6,607 nt of DNA from Thermoanaerobacterium sp. (GTDB taxonomy: Bacteria; Bacillota; Thermoanaerobacteria; Thermoanaerobacterales; Thermoanaerobacteraceae), in the NCBI GenBank assembly GCA_029960905.1, contig JASBVU010000102.1:1-6607 (forward strand), given 5' to 3'. Of the stretch, positions 1 through 6,299 are shown piece by piece. How positions within the stretch are numbered: the first letter of the stretch is position 1; each line of letters begins with the position of its first letter. The position numbers and the translations under genes were made by a program. The notes beneath the pieces were generated by a model, which saw only the letters and a list, made by a program, of their open reading frames with translations, was not told the DNA's origin and searched no databases.

Positions 1-1073
1 TAAATGAATTAGACTACACTTTAGAAGGCAATAATGCAGACAAGTTCAGAGAAAACTTTATTAATGAATCGTATGTTTACATACCAAAAATATATTGGGA
101 GTATACGACAAAAAAAGTTTTAACAATGGAGTACATTGACGGAATCAGCGTTAAGAACAAAGAAAAATTGCGTGATGTCGGCTTTGATTTAAAGAAAATA
201 GCGTACAATGGTGCTATGTCTATATTCATGCAGATATTCGTTTATGGATTTTTTCATGGCGATCCACATCCAGGCAATATTCTCATCAGAAAGGATGGCA
301 AACTATCATACATAGACTTTGGAATTGTAGGATATATAGACAGATCAAATCGGGAAATGATAGTAGAGCTTTTTAAGGCTTTTGTCGACAATGATACAGA
401 TGAAGTTATTTCGATTTTAACAGACATGGATGCCATAAGAGATGGCGTAAATATAAGGCATTTGAAGTACGATCTTAGCGGGATCATCAGCTATTTTTAC
501 AATACTCCGCTTAAAAACATAAATATCAATGATTCTGCTAAAAAAATAACTTCAATCATCTACAAGTACAAATTGATCATGCCTGCAGAATTTACACTGT
601 TGCTTAAGTCATTGGCAACTATCGAAGGAGTTGGCAAAGAATTAGATCCTGACTTCAGCATATCTGATATCGCAAAAGATTTTGTAAAAAAGATATACAT
701 TAGCAATTTTAATTTTGCTAAAACGCTAAGTGAAAATGCGAAAGATCTCCACAAGATATATGTTCATTTAAAGAAACTGCCGTCAAAGCTTCAGGGCATA
801 ATTTCAAAGATATTGAAAGACAATATCAGAGTGAAATTGGATATTGAAGAGACTGAAAAAATGAAATACGATCTTAATTCAATGATAAACAAAATGATAA
901 TAAGTATTATAGCTGCATCACTTATCATAGGTTCATCACTTATAATGTCTCTAAACGGTGGGTACAAGGTATATGGCTACAATGCAGTAGGCTTAATTGG
1001 CTACTTGATATCGTTCATATTATGCATGGCGATTGTCTATTACATACTTTTTGTTGAGAAAAAGCGAAAATGA
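1..1073 (+). CDS. UbiB/AarF (ABC1) family atypical protein kinase, 5'-truncated by window edge
   Basis: The reading frame is open from base 3 (first full codon AAT), so the gene starts outside the window and the ATG at 126 is internal; 356 residues are visible. Protein-kinase-like signatures seen are ELDY near the window start (bases 6-17, as in the family's ExD region), HGDPHPGN (catalytic loop, bases 255-278) and DFG (metal-binding, bases 315-323). Two hydrophobic segments close the protein, at about bases 894-953 and 984-1058, followed by a basic tail (EKKRK). This UbiB/ADCK architecture is typical of a membrane-anchored protein with its kinase-like domain in the cytoplasm. Family members support ubiquinone biosynthesis or isoprenoid-lipid handling in proteobacteria and mitochondria. 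Anaerobic Firmicutes generally lack ubiquinone, so the substrate here is unknown. The KxGQ region must lie upstream and is not visible. The stop is 26 bp before recJ, so co-transcription is likely. Confidence 0.9.
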   Translation, partial: NELDYTLEGNNADKFRENFINESYVYIPKIYWEYTTKKVLTMEYIDGISVKNKEKLRDVGFDLKKIAYNGAMSIFMQIFVYGFFHGDPHPGNILIRKDGKLSYIDFGIVGYIDRSNREMIVELFKAFVDNDTDEVISILTDMDAIRDGVNIRHLKYDLSGIISYFYNTPLKNININDSAKKITSIIYKYKLIMPAEFTLLLKSLATIEGVGKELDPDFSISDIAKDFVKKIYISNFNFAKTLSENAKDLHKIYVHLKKLPSKLQGIISKILKDNIRVKLDIEETEKMKYDLNSMINKMIISIIAASLIIGSSLIMSLNGGYKVYGYNAVGLIGYLISFILCMAIVYYILFVEKKRK

Positions 1074-1083
1074 TGTGTTTTGT

Positions 1084-1090
1084 GAGGTGA
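1084..1090 (+). promoter_or_regulatory. Ribosome binding site of recJ
   Basis: GAGGTGA lies 9 nt before the ATG at 1100 and pairs well with the 16S rRNA 3' end. It supports the chosen recJ start and sits in the 26-bp gap after the upstream UbiB-family gene. Confidence 0.8.
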
Positions 1091-1099
1091 CGGAATAAG

Positions 1100-3013
1100 A
1101 TGGTATACAACTGGGTATCAAAAAAGATTAAAGACGATAAACTTGTTAATGAAATTGCAAGCAAGTTTAATTTAAAAACTTATGTTGCTCAAACAATTGT
1201 TAATAGAGGATATGATGATTTAAAAAAAGTTTTTGAATATTTGAACCCAACATTAAACATGCTTAACAATCCTTATTCATTGGAAGGAATAGAGGAAGCA
1301 GTTTCTATCATAAAATATCATATTGGATTAAATGATAAAATAACGATATATGGTGATTACGATGTAGATGGCATAACCAGCACTTCAATTTTATATATTG
1401 CGTTAAGGAAGCTTGGTGCAAATGTGGATTTTTACATACCAGATCGCCTCTCAGAAGGTTATGGAATTAACATTAATGCAGTTAAAATATTGTACGATTC
1501 CGGAACAAAGCTTATTATAACCGTTGATTGTGGGATAGCGTCATTAAAAGAAGTGCAGTACGCACGAAAACTTGGCCTTGATGTTATTATTACAGACCAC
1601 CATCAGGTTCCAGACATGTTGCCAGAAGCTAACTGCGTCATAAATCCCCATATTAAAAATTGTACATATCCATACAGAGAATTGGCAGGGGTTGGAGTAG
1701 TTTTTAAGTTGTGTTTAGCGCTTTTAGGTGATGAAGCATTGGAATTTCTTGATGTGGTAGCTTTAGGCACAGTAGCAGATATAGTGCCGCTTACTGGAGA
1801 AAACCGCGTGATTGTAAAAGAAGGATTAAAGATGATGAAATACACAAAAAACAAAGGCTTAAAGGCTTTAATCAATTCTGTAGATCTTGATGGAAGAGAT
1901 ATAGATACGTATCATGTTGGGTTCATATTGGCTCCCAGGCTAAATGCTGCAGGAAGGTTAGAAAGTGCCATATTATGTGTGAATTTGTTAGTGACGGATG
2001 ATCCTGTAGAGGCTGAGAGAATAGCAGTGTATTTAAATAGCGAGAATGCAAAAAGACAAGAAATAGAGAAAAGAATATTAGAAGAAGCTATCATGCAAGT
2101 GGAAAACAATGTAGACTTAGAAAACGAAAAGTTTATTGTTCTTTATAGTGATAATTGGCATCCTGGTGTAATTGGCATAGTATCCTCAAGGATAACCGAA
2201 AGATATCATAGACCGTCAATTTTAATAAGTGTCAGTGACGGTTTGGGAAAGGGTTCGGGAAGAAGCATAAAAGGATTTAATATATATGAGGCGATAAGAT
2301 ATGCTGGTGATTGCCTGATTAACTTTGGAGGACACGAGATGGCCGCAGGCTTGACTATAAGTAGCAGCCAAATAGATGATTTTAAGCTTAAACTGAATGA
2401 ATATGCCAAGACAAAATTAACTGCTTTTGATATGATGCCGATAATTGAAGTAGAAACTTCTATTGATGATGTATTAGATTTTGACGGAGCAAGTCAAATA
2501 GGTTTATTAGAGCCTTTTGGTAGTGGAAATCCTATGCCAATGTATGCGATTAAAAATTTGAATGTAAAGCAATTTTCGAAATTTGGGAATAACAAGCACC
2601 TGCGAATAATTGCTGGAAAAAATGATGTGATGGATGATGTCGTTTTATTCAATAGAGCTGATGAATTTGACAAGATTAGTATAGGGACGGTTTTAGATAT
2701 TGCCGGCTGTGTTAAAATAAACGAGTGGAATGGAGAAAAAAAACTAGAGATAATAGCAAAAGATGTTGTGGTAAAAGAGAAAAATATATTATTTTTTAAA
2801 AATCTATACAAGATTTTATTGAGCTCAAATAATTATGATTTTCAAAAATTAGAGAACTATAATTTTATTGATATGAGAGATATTGAGGACAAAAGATCAT
2901 ATGTTTTAAAATTGTTTAAAAACGATGAAAGTGTAGCAGTTATAGTAAACACCCAATACCATATAAAAGAGCTTATTAATTACCTGAATGCCTCAATTTT
3001 GACAATTTATTAA
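1100..3013 (+). CDS. recJ: Single-stranded-DNA-specific 5'-3' exonuclease RecJ, catalytic part (frame ends early)
   Basis: RecJ degrades single-stranded DNA 5' to 3' in recombination and repair (RecFOR-type pathway) using Mn/Mg ions. The 637-residue frame shows the DHH phosphoesterase motifs: GDYDVDG at 85-91, VDCG at 142-145, DHH at 166-168 and GTVADIVP at 223-230. APRLNAAGR follows at 278-286. The DHHA1 domain has HPGVIGI from 354, GSGRSIKGFN at 385-394 and NFGGHEMAAGL at 408-418. An OB-fold region from about 448 includes PFGSGNP at 472-478. The stop at 3011-3013 falls inside a Firmicute-type C-terminal extension, which continues in the -1 frame up to 3552. With one base restored the protein would be 817 residues, near what I expect for Firmicute RecJ. 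All catalytic motifs are in this part, and E. coli RecJ, which lacks the extension, is of similar length, so this fragment could still be active. Confidence 0.93.
   Translation: MVYNWVSKKIKDDKLVNEIASKFNLKTYVAQTIVNRGYDDLKKVFEYLNPTLNMLNNPYSLEGIEEAVSIIKYHIGLNDKITIYGDYDVDGITSTSILYIALRKLGANVDFYIPDRLSEGYGININAVKILYDSGTKLIITVDCGIASLKEVQYARKLGLDVIITDHHQVPDMLPEANCVINPHIKNCTYPYRELAGVGVVFKLCLALLGDEALEFLDVVALGTVADIVPLTGENRVIVKEGLKMMKYTKNKGLKALINSVDLDGRDIDTYHVGFILAPRLNAAGRLESAILCVNLLVTDDPVEAERIAVYLNSENAKRQEIEKRILEEAIMQVENNVDLENEKFIVLYSDNWHPGVIGIVSSRITERYHRPSILISVSDGLGKGSGRSIKGFNIYEAIRYAGDCLINFGGHEMAAGLTISSSQIDDFKLKLNEYAKTKLTAFDMMPIIEVETSIDDVLDFDGASQIGLLEPFGSGNPMPMYAIKNLNVKQFSKFGNNKHLRIIAGKNDVMDDVVLFNRADEFDKISIGTVLDIAGCVKINEWNGEKKLEIIAKDVVVKEKNILFFKNLYKILLSSNNYDFQKLENYNFIDMRDIEDKRSYVLKLFKNDESVAVIVNTQYHIKELINYLNASILTIY
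2980..3013 (+). other. recJ: Frameshift site in recJ (one base missing)
   Basis: Frame 2 carries RecJ up to the TAA at 3011-3013. Frame 1 becomes open after its own stop at 2977-2979 and runs to 3552, so the break must lie in this 34-base overlap. One extra base here, for example a fifth T in the run at 2997-3000, gives a continuous reading ...NASIFDNLLSNK... into the C-terminal domain. I see no canonical X XXY YYZ slippery heptamer in the 0 frame, so programmed -1 frameshifting is not supported. Confidence 0.85.
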
Positions 3014-3045
3014 GCAATAAAATAGTCAACATAAAAAATGCAATT

Positions 3046-3552
3046 TTGTGGTGTCTTAATATGGATGAAATTGAACAGTTACATTCTAAATTTAAAAATA
3101 TAGTTTTTTATGATATACCATTTAATTCAAAAATGTTTTATAATATATTAGCAAACAGCAAAGAAAGTATTGTACATATTTTGTTTGGAAAGAAAGACTT
3201 AAAAGACGGCTTAAATGATATTTACAATATTGTGCCACGAAGGAGTGATTTTGCTAAAGTATTTGTAAATATAAAAGAAAATTCAGACACCTTAATAGTG
3301 AAAAACCAGATCTACGATTATTTTAGACTAAATTCAATAAAGTCATTGCTATGTTTAAAAATTCTTAGAAACAATGGATTGATTAATATAGAAGAAAGTG
3401 ATAATATTTTTGTGTTAAGGAGAAATAATGTCGAATCAAAAGTGGATATTAAAGATGACCAGCTGTTAAAGAAGTTGTACATGGCGGAAAAAAGTTTTAT
3501 AAAATTTGCCTTTCAAATATTGAAAAAGAATGTTAAGGAGGAAACAGCATGA
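3046..3552 (+). pseudogene. recJ: RecJ C-terminal domain, detached by frameshift
   Basis: This segment reads in the -1 frame relative to the recJ catalytic part. Its coding sense begins around 2980-3013. A stand-alone start would have to be TTG at 3046 or ATG at 3061, and neither has a clear ribosome binding site, so I read it as the 3' end of a broken recJ rather than its own gene. The protein resembles the C-terminal domain found on Firmicute RecJ, with a hydrophobic strand then DIP (IVFYDIPF) followed by MFYNIL and HILFGKKD. It has no DHH nuclease motifs. The domain's exact role is poorly defined; DNA or partner binding is a guess. The region is strikingly AT-rich. It ends in KKNVKEETA, and its stop overlaps the apt start (ATGA). 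Alternative reading: an independent hypothetical protein of up to 168 residues, which I consider unlikely. Confidence 0.75.
3535..3541 (+). promoter_or_regulatory. Ribosome binding site of apt, inside the recJ 3' end
   Basis: AAGGAGG is a strong Shine-Dalgarno match 7 nt before the apt ATG at 3549. It lies within the last codons of recJ. The recJ stop TGA (3550-3552) overlaps the apt ATG as ATGA, which is typical of translational coupling. Confidence 0.88.
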
Positions 3553-4070
3553 CATTAGAAGATGTTAAATCACTTATCAGGGAGATACCGGATTTTCCGA
3601 AAGAAGGAATTGGATTTAAAGACATAACGCCTGTTTTAAAGGATAGAGAAGCATTTGTGTTTTCAATAGACATGTTAGCTGATGCTATAAAAGGTAGAAA
3701 TGCTGATTTGATTGCAGGTCCAGAGGCCAGAGGTTTTTTGTTTGGAGCACCTTTGGCATATAAAACAGGCTTAGGATTTGTGCCTGTCAGGAAACCTGGG
3801 AAATTACCTGCTGAAACAGTCAATTACCAATACGAACTTGAGTATGGTATGGATTCATTGGAGATACACAAAGACGCTATTAACAAAGGACAGAGAGTTA
3901 TTATTGTTGATGATTTGCTGGCAACTGGCGGTACAATATATGCTGCAGCGAAGTTAATTGAAGAATTGGGCGGTATTGTTGATTGTATATTATTTTTGAC
4001 AGAATTAACTTTTTTAAATGGGCGTAAAAAGTTAGATGGTTACGACGTCATTTCATTGATAAAGTTTTAA
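3549..4070 (+). CDS. apt: Adenine phosphoribosyltransferase
   Basis: Apt is a cytoplasmic purine-salvage enzyme that converts adenine and PRPP to AMP and pyrophosphate. The protein is 173 residues, the usual family length. The 13-residue PRPP-binding signature [13 protein letters not shown] is at 117-129, with the paired acidic residues D121 and D122. Other Apt-typical segments are [16 protein letters not shown] (13-28), GPEARGF (57-63) and RKPGKLP (81-87), the last followed by the flexible-loop region around Y93-E96. The start is fixed by AAGGAGG 7 nt upstream and by the ATGA overlap with the recJ stop. The neighbours recJ and relA match the conserved Firmicute order. The gene looks complete and undamaged, unlike both neighbours. 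If the recJ frameshift is real, fewer ribosomes would reach the recJ stop and coupling to apt could weaken. Confidence 0.97.
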   Translation: MTLEDVKSLIREIPDFPKEGIGFKDITPVLKDREAFVFSIDMLADAIKGRNADLIAGPEARGFLFGAPLAYKTGLGFVPVRKPGKLPAETVNYQYELEYGMDSLEIHKDAINKGQRVIIVDDLLATGGTIYAAAKLIEELGGIVDCILFLTELTFLNGRKKLDGYDVISLIKF

Positions 4071-4085
4071 AATGTCGGTTTTAAA

Positions 4086-4093
4086 AGGTGATC
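4086..4093 (+). promoter_or_regulatory. Ribosome binding site of relA
   Basis: AGGTGATC is an 8-nt perfect complement to the 16S rRNA 3' end, placed just upstream of the ATG at 4101 (9 nt from GGTGA to the start). This marks 4101 as the true relA start rather than the ATG at 4256, which has no comparable site upstream. Confidence 0.82.
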
Positions 4094-4100
4094 ATTAATA

Positions 4101-4247
4101 ATGATTGAAAAAATTATCGAGAGAGTCAAAAAATACGATCAATCTGAAGATGATATTAATTTAATATTAAAAGCGTATGATTACGCATTAAAAGCCCATG
4201 AAGGACAATACAAAATTCTGGAGAACCGTATATTGTCCATCCTGTAG
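4101..4247 (+). pseudogene. relA: 5' end of relA, cut off by frameshift
   Basis: From the well-supported ATG at 4101 the frame gives 48 residues ending at TAG 4245-4247. Residues 1-37 (up to ...KAHEGQY) match the N-terminus of long RelA/SpoT proteins, whose HD hydrolase domain begins here. After that the frame reads KILENRILSIL, which is unlike the family. The next frame reads NSGEPYIVHPVEV, the family's conserved block, so the two pieces belong to one gene. The fragment alone has no expected activity. Confidence 0.85.
4202..4247 (+). other. relA: Frameshift site in relA (one base missing)
   Basis: Frame 2 becomes open after TGA at 4199-4201 and frame 3 closes at 4247, so the break lies in this overlap; protein similarity places it at about 4210-4218. 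Adding one A to the run at 4212-4215 gives QYKNSGEPY. Adding a G inside that run instead, so that codon 38 is AGA, gives QYRNSGEPY, with the Arg that is conserved in the family at this place. Either repair joins 4101 to 6256 as a 718-residue protein. No canonical slippery heptamer is present. Confidence 0.88.
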
Positions 4248-4255
4248 AAGTTGCA

Positions 4256-6256
4256 ATGATACTTGCTGATTTGGAACTTGATGTATCTACTATTGCTAGT
4301 GGACTTCTTCATGATGTAATAGAAGATACATCTATTACTTATGAAGATATAAAAAATGAATTTGGGCAAGAGATTGCTGATTTGGTAGATGGTGTGACAA
4401 AGCTTGGGATGATAGAGTACAAGTCAAAAGTCGAGCAACAGGCAGAAAATATGCGAAAAATGCTTATTGCCATGGCTAAAGACATACGGGTAATAATGAT
4501 AAAGCTTGCTGATCGTCTTCACAATATGCGAACGCTTAAATTTTTAAGCGAAGAGAAGCAAAAAGAGAAAGCACAGGAAACATTGGAAATATATGCTCCT
4601 ATTGCACATAGGTTAGGTATGTCAATGATAAAGTGGGAGTTGGAGGATTTATCATTGAGATACCTTCATCCTGATGAATATTATAGTCTTGTTGAAAAGG
4701 TTGCAAAGAAAAGGAAAGAAAGGGAAGAATCGATAAAGGAACTTATTGAAAAGTTAAAAGAAAAATTGAATGAAATCGGAATAAAAGCTGATGTTGATGG
4801 AAGACCTAAGCATTTTTACAGCATATACAAAAAGATGAAGCAGCAAAACAAGACTTTTGAACAGATTTACGATTTAATGGCTGTTAGAGTAATTGTCAAT
4901 ACTGTAAAAGATTGTTATGGGACATTAGGTGTTGTTCATACATTGTGGAAACCAATGCCTGGCAGATTTAAAGACTATATTGCAATGCCAAAGCCAAATA
5001 TGTACCAATCTCTTCATACTACTGTAATTGGACCAAAAGGTGAACCATTTGAAATACAAATTCGAACTTGGGACATGCACAGGACAGCAGAATACGGAAT
5101 TGCAGCTCACTGGAAGTATAAAGAAGGCAAGTCTTACGAAGACGAATTTGATGCCAAACTTTCATGGTTGCGCCAACTTTTGGAGTGGCAAAGAGAGCTA
5201 AAAGATGCTAAAGAATTTATGGAGACTTTAAAGATAGATTTATTTACAGATGAAGTTTACGTTTTTACTCCTAAAGGGGATGTTATAAGTCTTCCTGCCG
5301 GTTCCACACCTATTGATTTTGCATATAGCATTCATACTGAAATAGGACACAGATTAAACGGTGCAAAGGTAAATGGGAAAATCGTTCCCATAGATTATGA
5401 GCTTAAAAATGGTGATATAGTTGAGATTCTTACGACAACCAATACTGACAGAGGCCCCAGCAGAGACTGGCTCCAGATTGTAAAGAGTTCACAAGCAAAA
5501 AATAAAATACGGCAGTGGTTTAAAAAGGAAAAGAGAGAAGAAAATATCGAACGAGGACAAGAGATATTTTATAGAGAGCTAAAAAGACAAGGGATACAGC
5601 AATCGCAATTGAAGAGCGACATAATGGAATCTGTGCTAAAAAAGTTAAACATGCATTCTGAAGAAGATCTATATGCGGCAATTGGATTTGGCGGGCTTGC
5701 ATTAAATCAGATAATACCTCGCATAAAAGAAGAGTTAAAGCAAATAGAAAGTGAGTCTAAAAAACAGACTCCTACCGTACTAGAAGTTAAGAAAAAGCAA
5801 AAGATTGGCGGCATGGGTGTTATTGTAAAAGGCGAAGACAATGTCATGGTTAGATTTTCGAAATGCTGTTCTCCGGTTCCGGGTGATGAAATAGTAGGCT
5901 ATGTAACAAAAGGCCGTGGGGTTTCAATACACAGAAAGGATTGTCCAAATATAAAAGATTATGTTTACGATAAAAATAGAATTATAGAAGTCGAATGGGA
6001 TCAAGGCAAAAACATTGCGTATCAAGCAGATATTCAAATTATGGCTATTGATAGATATGGGCTTTTGACAGATGTTACGAGCATATTAGCTGACATAAAA
6101 ATCTCTGTAAGAGCTGTAAACGCAAGGACAACAAGGGATAATATTGCTATAATTAATTTGACGCTAGAGATTACATCGAAAGAGCAGCTGGAGAAAATAA
6201 TGAATAAATTAAAAGCTCTTGATGGTGTAACGGATGTATATAGGATAAGTGCATGA
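4256..6256 (+). CDS. relA: Bifunctional (p)ppGpp synthetase/hydrolase RelA/SpoT (Rel), main body after frameshift
   Basis: Rel makes (p)ppGpp from ATP and GTP/GDP during starvation and degrades it again. The numbering here is for the repaired 718-residue protein, in which this frame's ATG is codon 53. The hydrolase domain shows LLHDVIEDT (H71, D72, E75, D76) and LADRLHN (D138); the first metal-binding histidine, H47 in VHPVEV, lies just upstream of this ATG. The synthetase domain (about 235-350) has YSIYKKM, GRFKDYIA, YQSLHTTV and FEIQIRTWDMHRTAEYGIAAHW. Its RFKD (289-292) is the RXKD form typical of bifunctional enzymes. Then come a TGS domain (about 382-445), a helical region, a zinc-finger-type domain with C589, C590, H611 and C615, and a C-terminal ACT domain (about 642-718), the usual ribosome-sensing regulatory half. 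Codon 53 has no good ribosome binding site, so it is probably not the natural start. The gap to dtd is 43 bp. Confidence 0.95.
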   Translation: MILADLELDVSTIASGLLHDVIEDTSITYEDIKNEFGQEIADLVDGVTKLGMIEYKSKVEQQAENMRKMLIAMAKDIRVIMIKLADRLHNMRTLKFLSEEKQKEKAQETLEIYAPIAHRLGMSMIKWELEDLSLRYLHPDEYYSLVEKVAKKRKEREESIKELIEKLKEKLNEIGIKADVDGRPKHFYSIYKKMKQQNKTFEQIYDLMAVRVIVNTVKDCYGTLGVVHTLWKPMPGRFKDYIAMPKPNMYQSLHTTVIGPKGEPFEIQIRTWDMHRTAEYGIAAHWKYKEGKSYEDEFDAKLSWLRQLLEWQRELKDAKEFMETLKIDLFTDEVYVFTPKGDVISLPAGSTPIDFAYSIHTEIGHRLNGAKVNGKIVPIDYELKNGDIVEILTTTNTDRGPSRDWLQIVKSSQAKNKIRQWFKKEKREENIERGQEIFYRELKRQGIQQSQLKSDIMESVLKKLNMHSEEDLYAAIGFGGLALNQIIPRIKEELKQIESESKKQTPTVLEVKKKQKIGGMGVIVKGEDNVMVRFSKCCSPVPGDEIVGYVTKGRGVSIHRKDCPNIKDYVYDKNRIIEVEWDQGKNIAYQADIQIMAIDRYGLLTDVTSILADIKISVRAVNARTTRDNIAIINLTLEITSKEQLEKIMNKLKALDGVTDVYRISA

Positions 6257-6285
6257 AATTTACTCAGAACAAAAAATGCAGCATT

Positions 6286-6291
6286 GGAGGT
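6286..6291 (+). promoter_or_regulatory. Ribosome binding site of dtd
   Basis: GGAGGT lies just upstream of the ATG at 6300 (9 nt from GGAGG to the start), in the 43-bp gap after relA. It fixes the dtd start. The gap has no hairpin-plus-T-run terminator, so read-through from relA is expected. Confidence 0.85.
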
Positions 6292-6299
6292 ATTAAAAC

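Noticed and set aside
2494..2811. Minus-strand open frame of 105 codons
   Set aside because: It lies wholly opposite recJ OB-fold coding sequence, has a low-complexity Phe/Ser/Ile-rich product and no family resemblance.
2999..3026. TTGACA at 2999-3004 as a -35 box for a promoter serving apt and relA
   Set aside because: The best -10 at acceptable spacing is AATAGT (4 of 6, 16-nt spacer); TAAAAT lies only 13 nt away. In such AT-rich DNA this is weak evidence.
3533..3823. Minus-strand open frame of 96 codons opposite apt
   Set aside because: It is antisense to the conserved apt sequence and shows no recognisable motifs; judged a shadow.
3996..4024. TTGACA at 3996-4001, inside apt, as a promoter for relA
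   Set aside because: No -10-like hexamer at 16-18 nt; the spaced position reads TGGGCG. TTAAAT is only 12 nt away.
2980..4247. Programmed -1 ribosomal frameshifting at the recJ and relA breaks
   Set aside because: Neither overlap contains an in-frame X XXY YYZ heptamer, and A4 and T4 runs are too short for efficient transcriptional slippage. These families are not known to use it.
6065..6089. TTGACA inside the relA ACT region as a dtd promoter
   Set aside because: The nearest TATTAG is 13 nt downstream, too close, and the hexamer falls within conserved coding sequence.
6275..6285. Short inverted repeat AATGC-A-GCATT before the dtd ribosome binding site
   Set aside because: A one-base loop cannot form a hairpin, five-base arms are expected by chance, and no T-run follows, so it is not a terminator or a supported operator.
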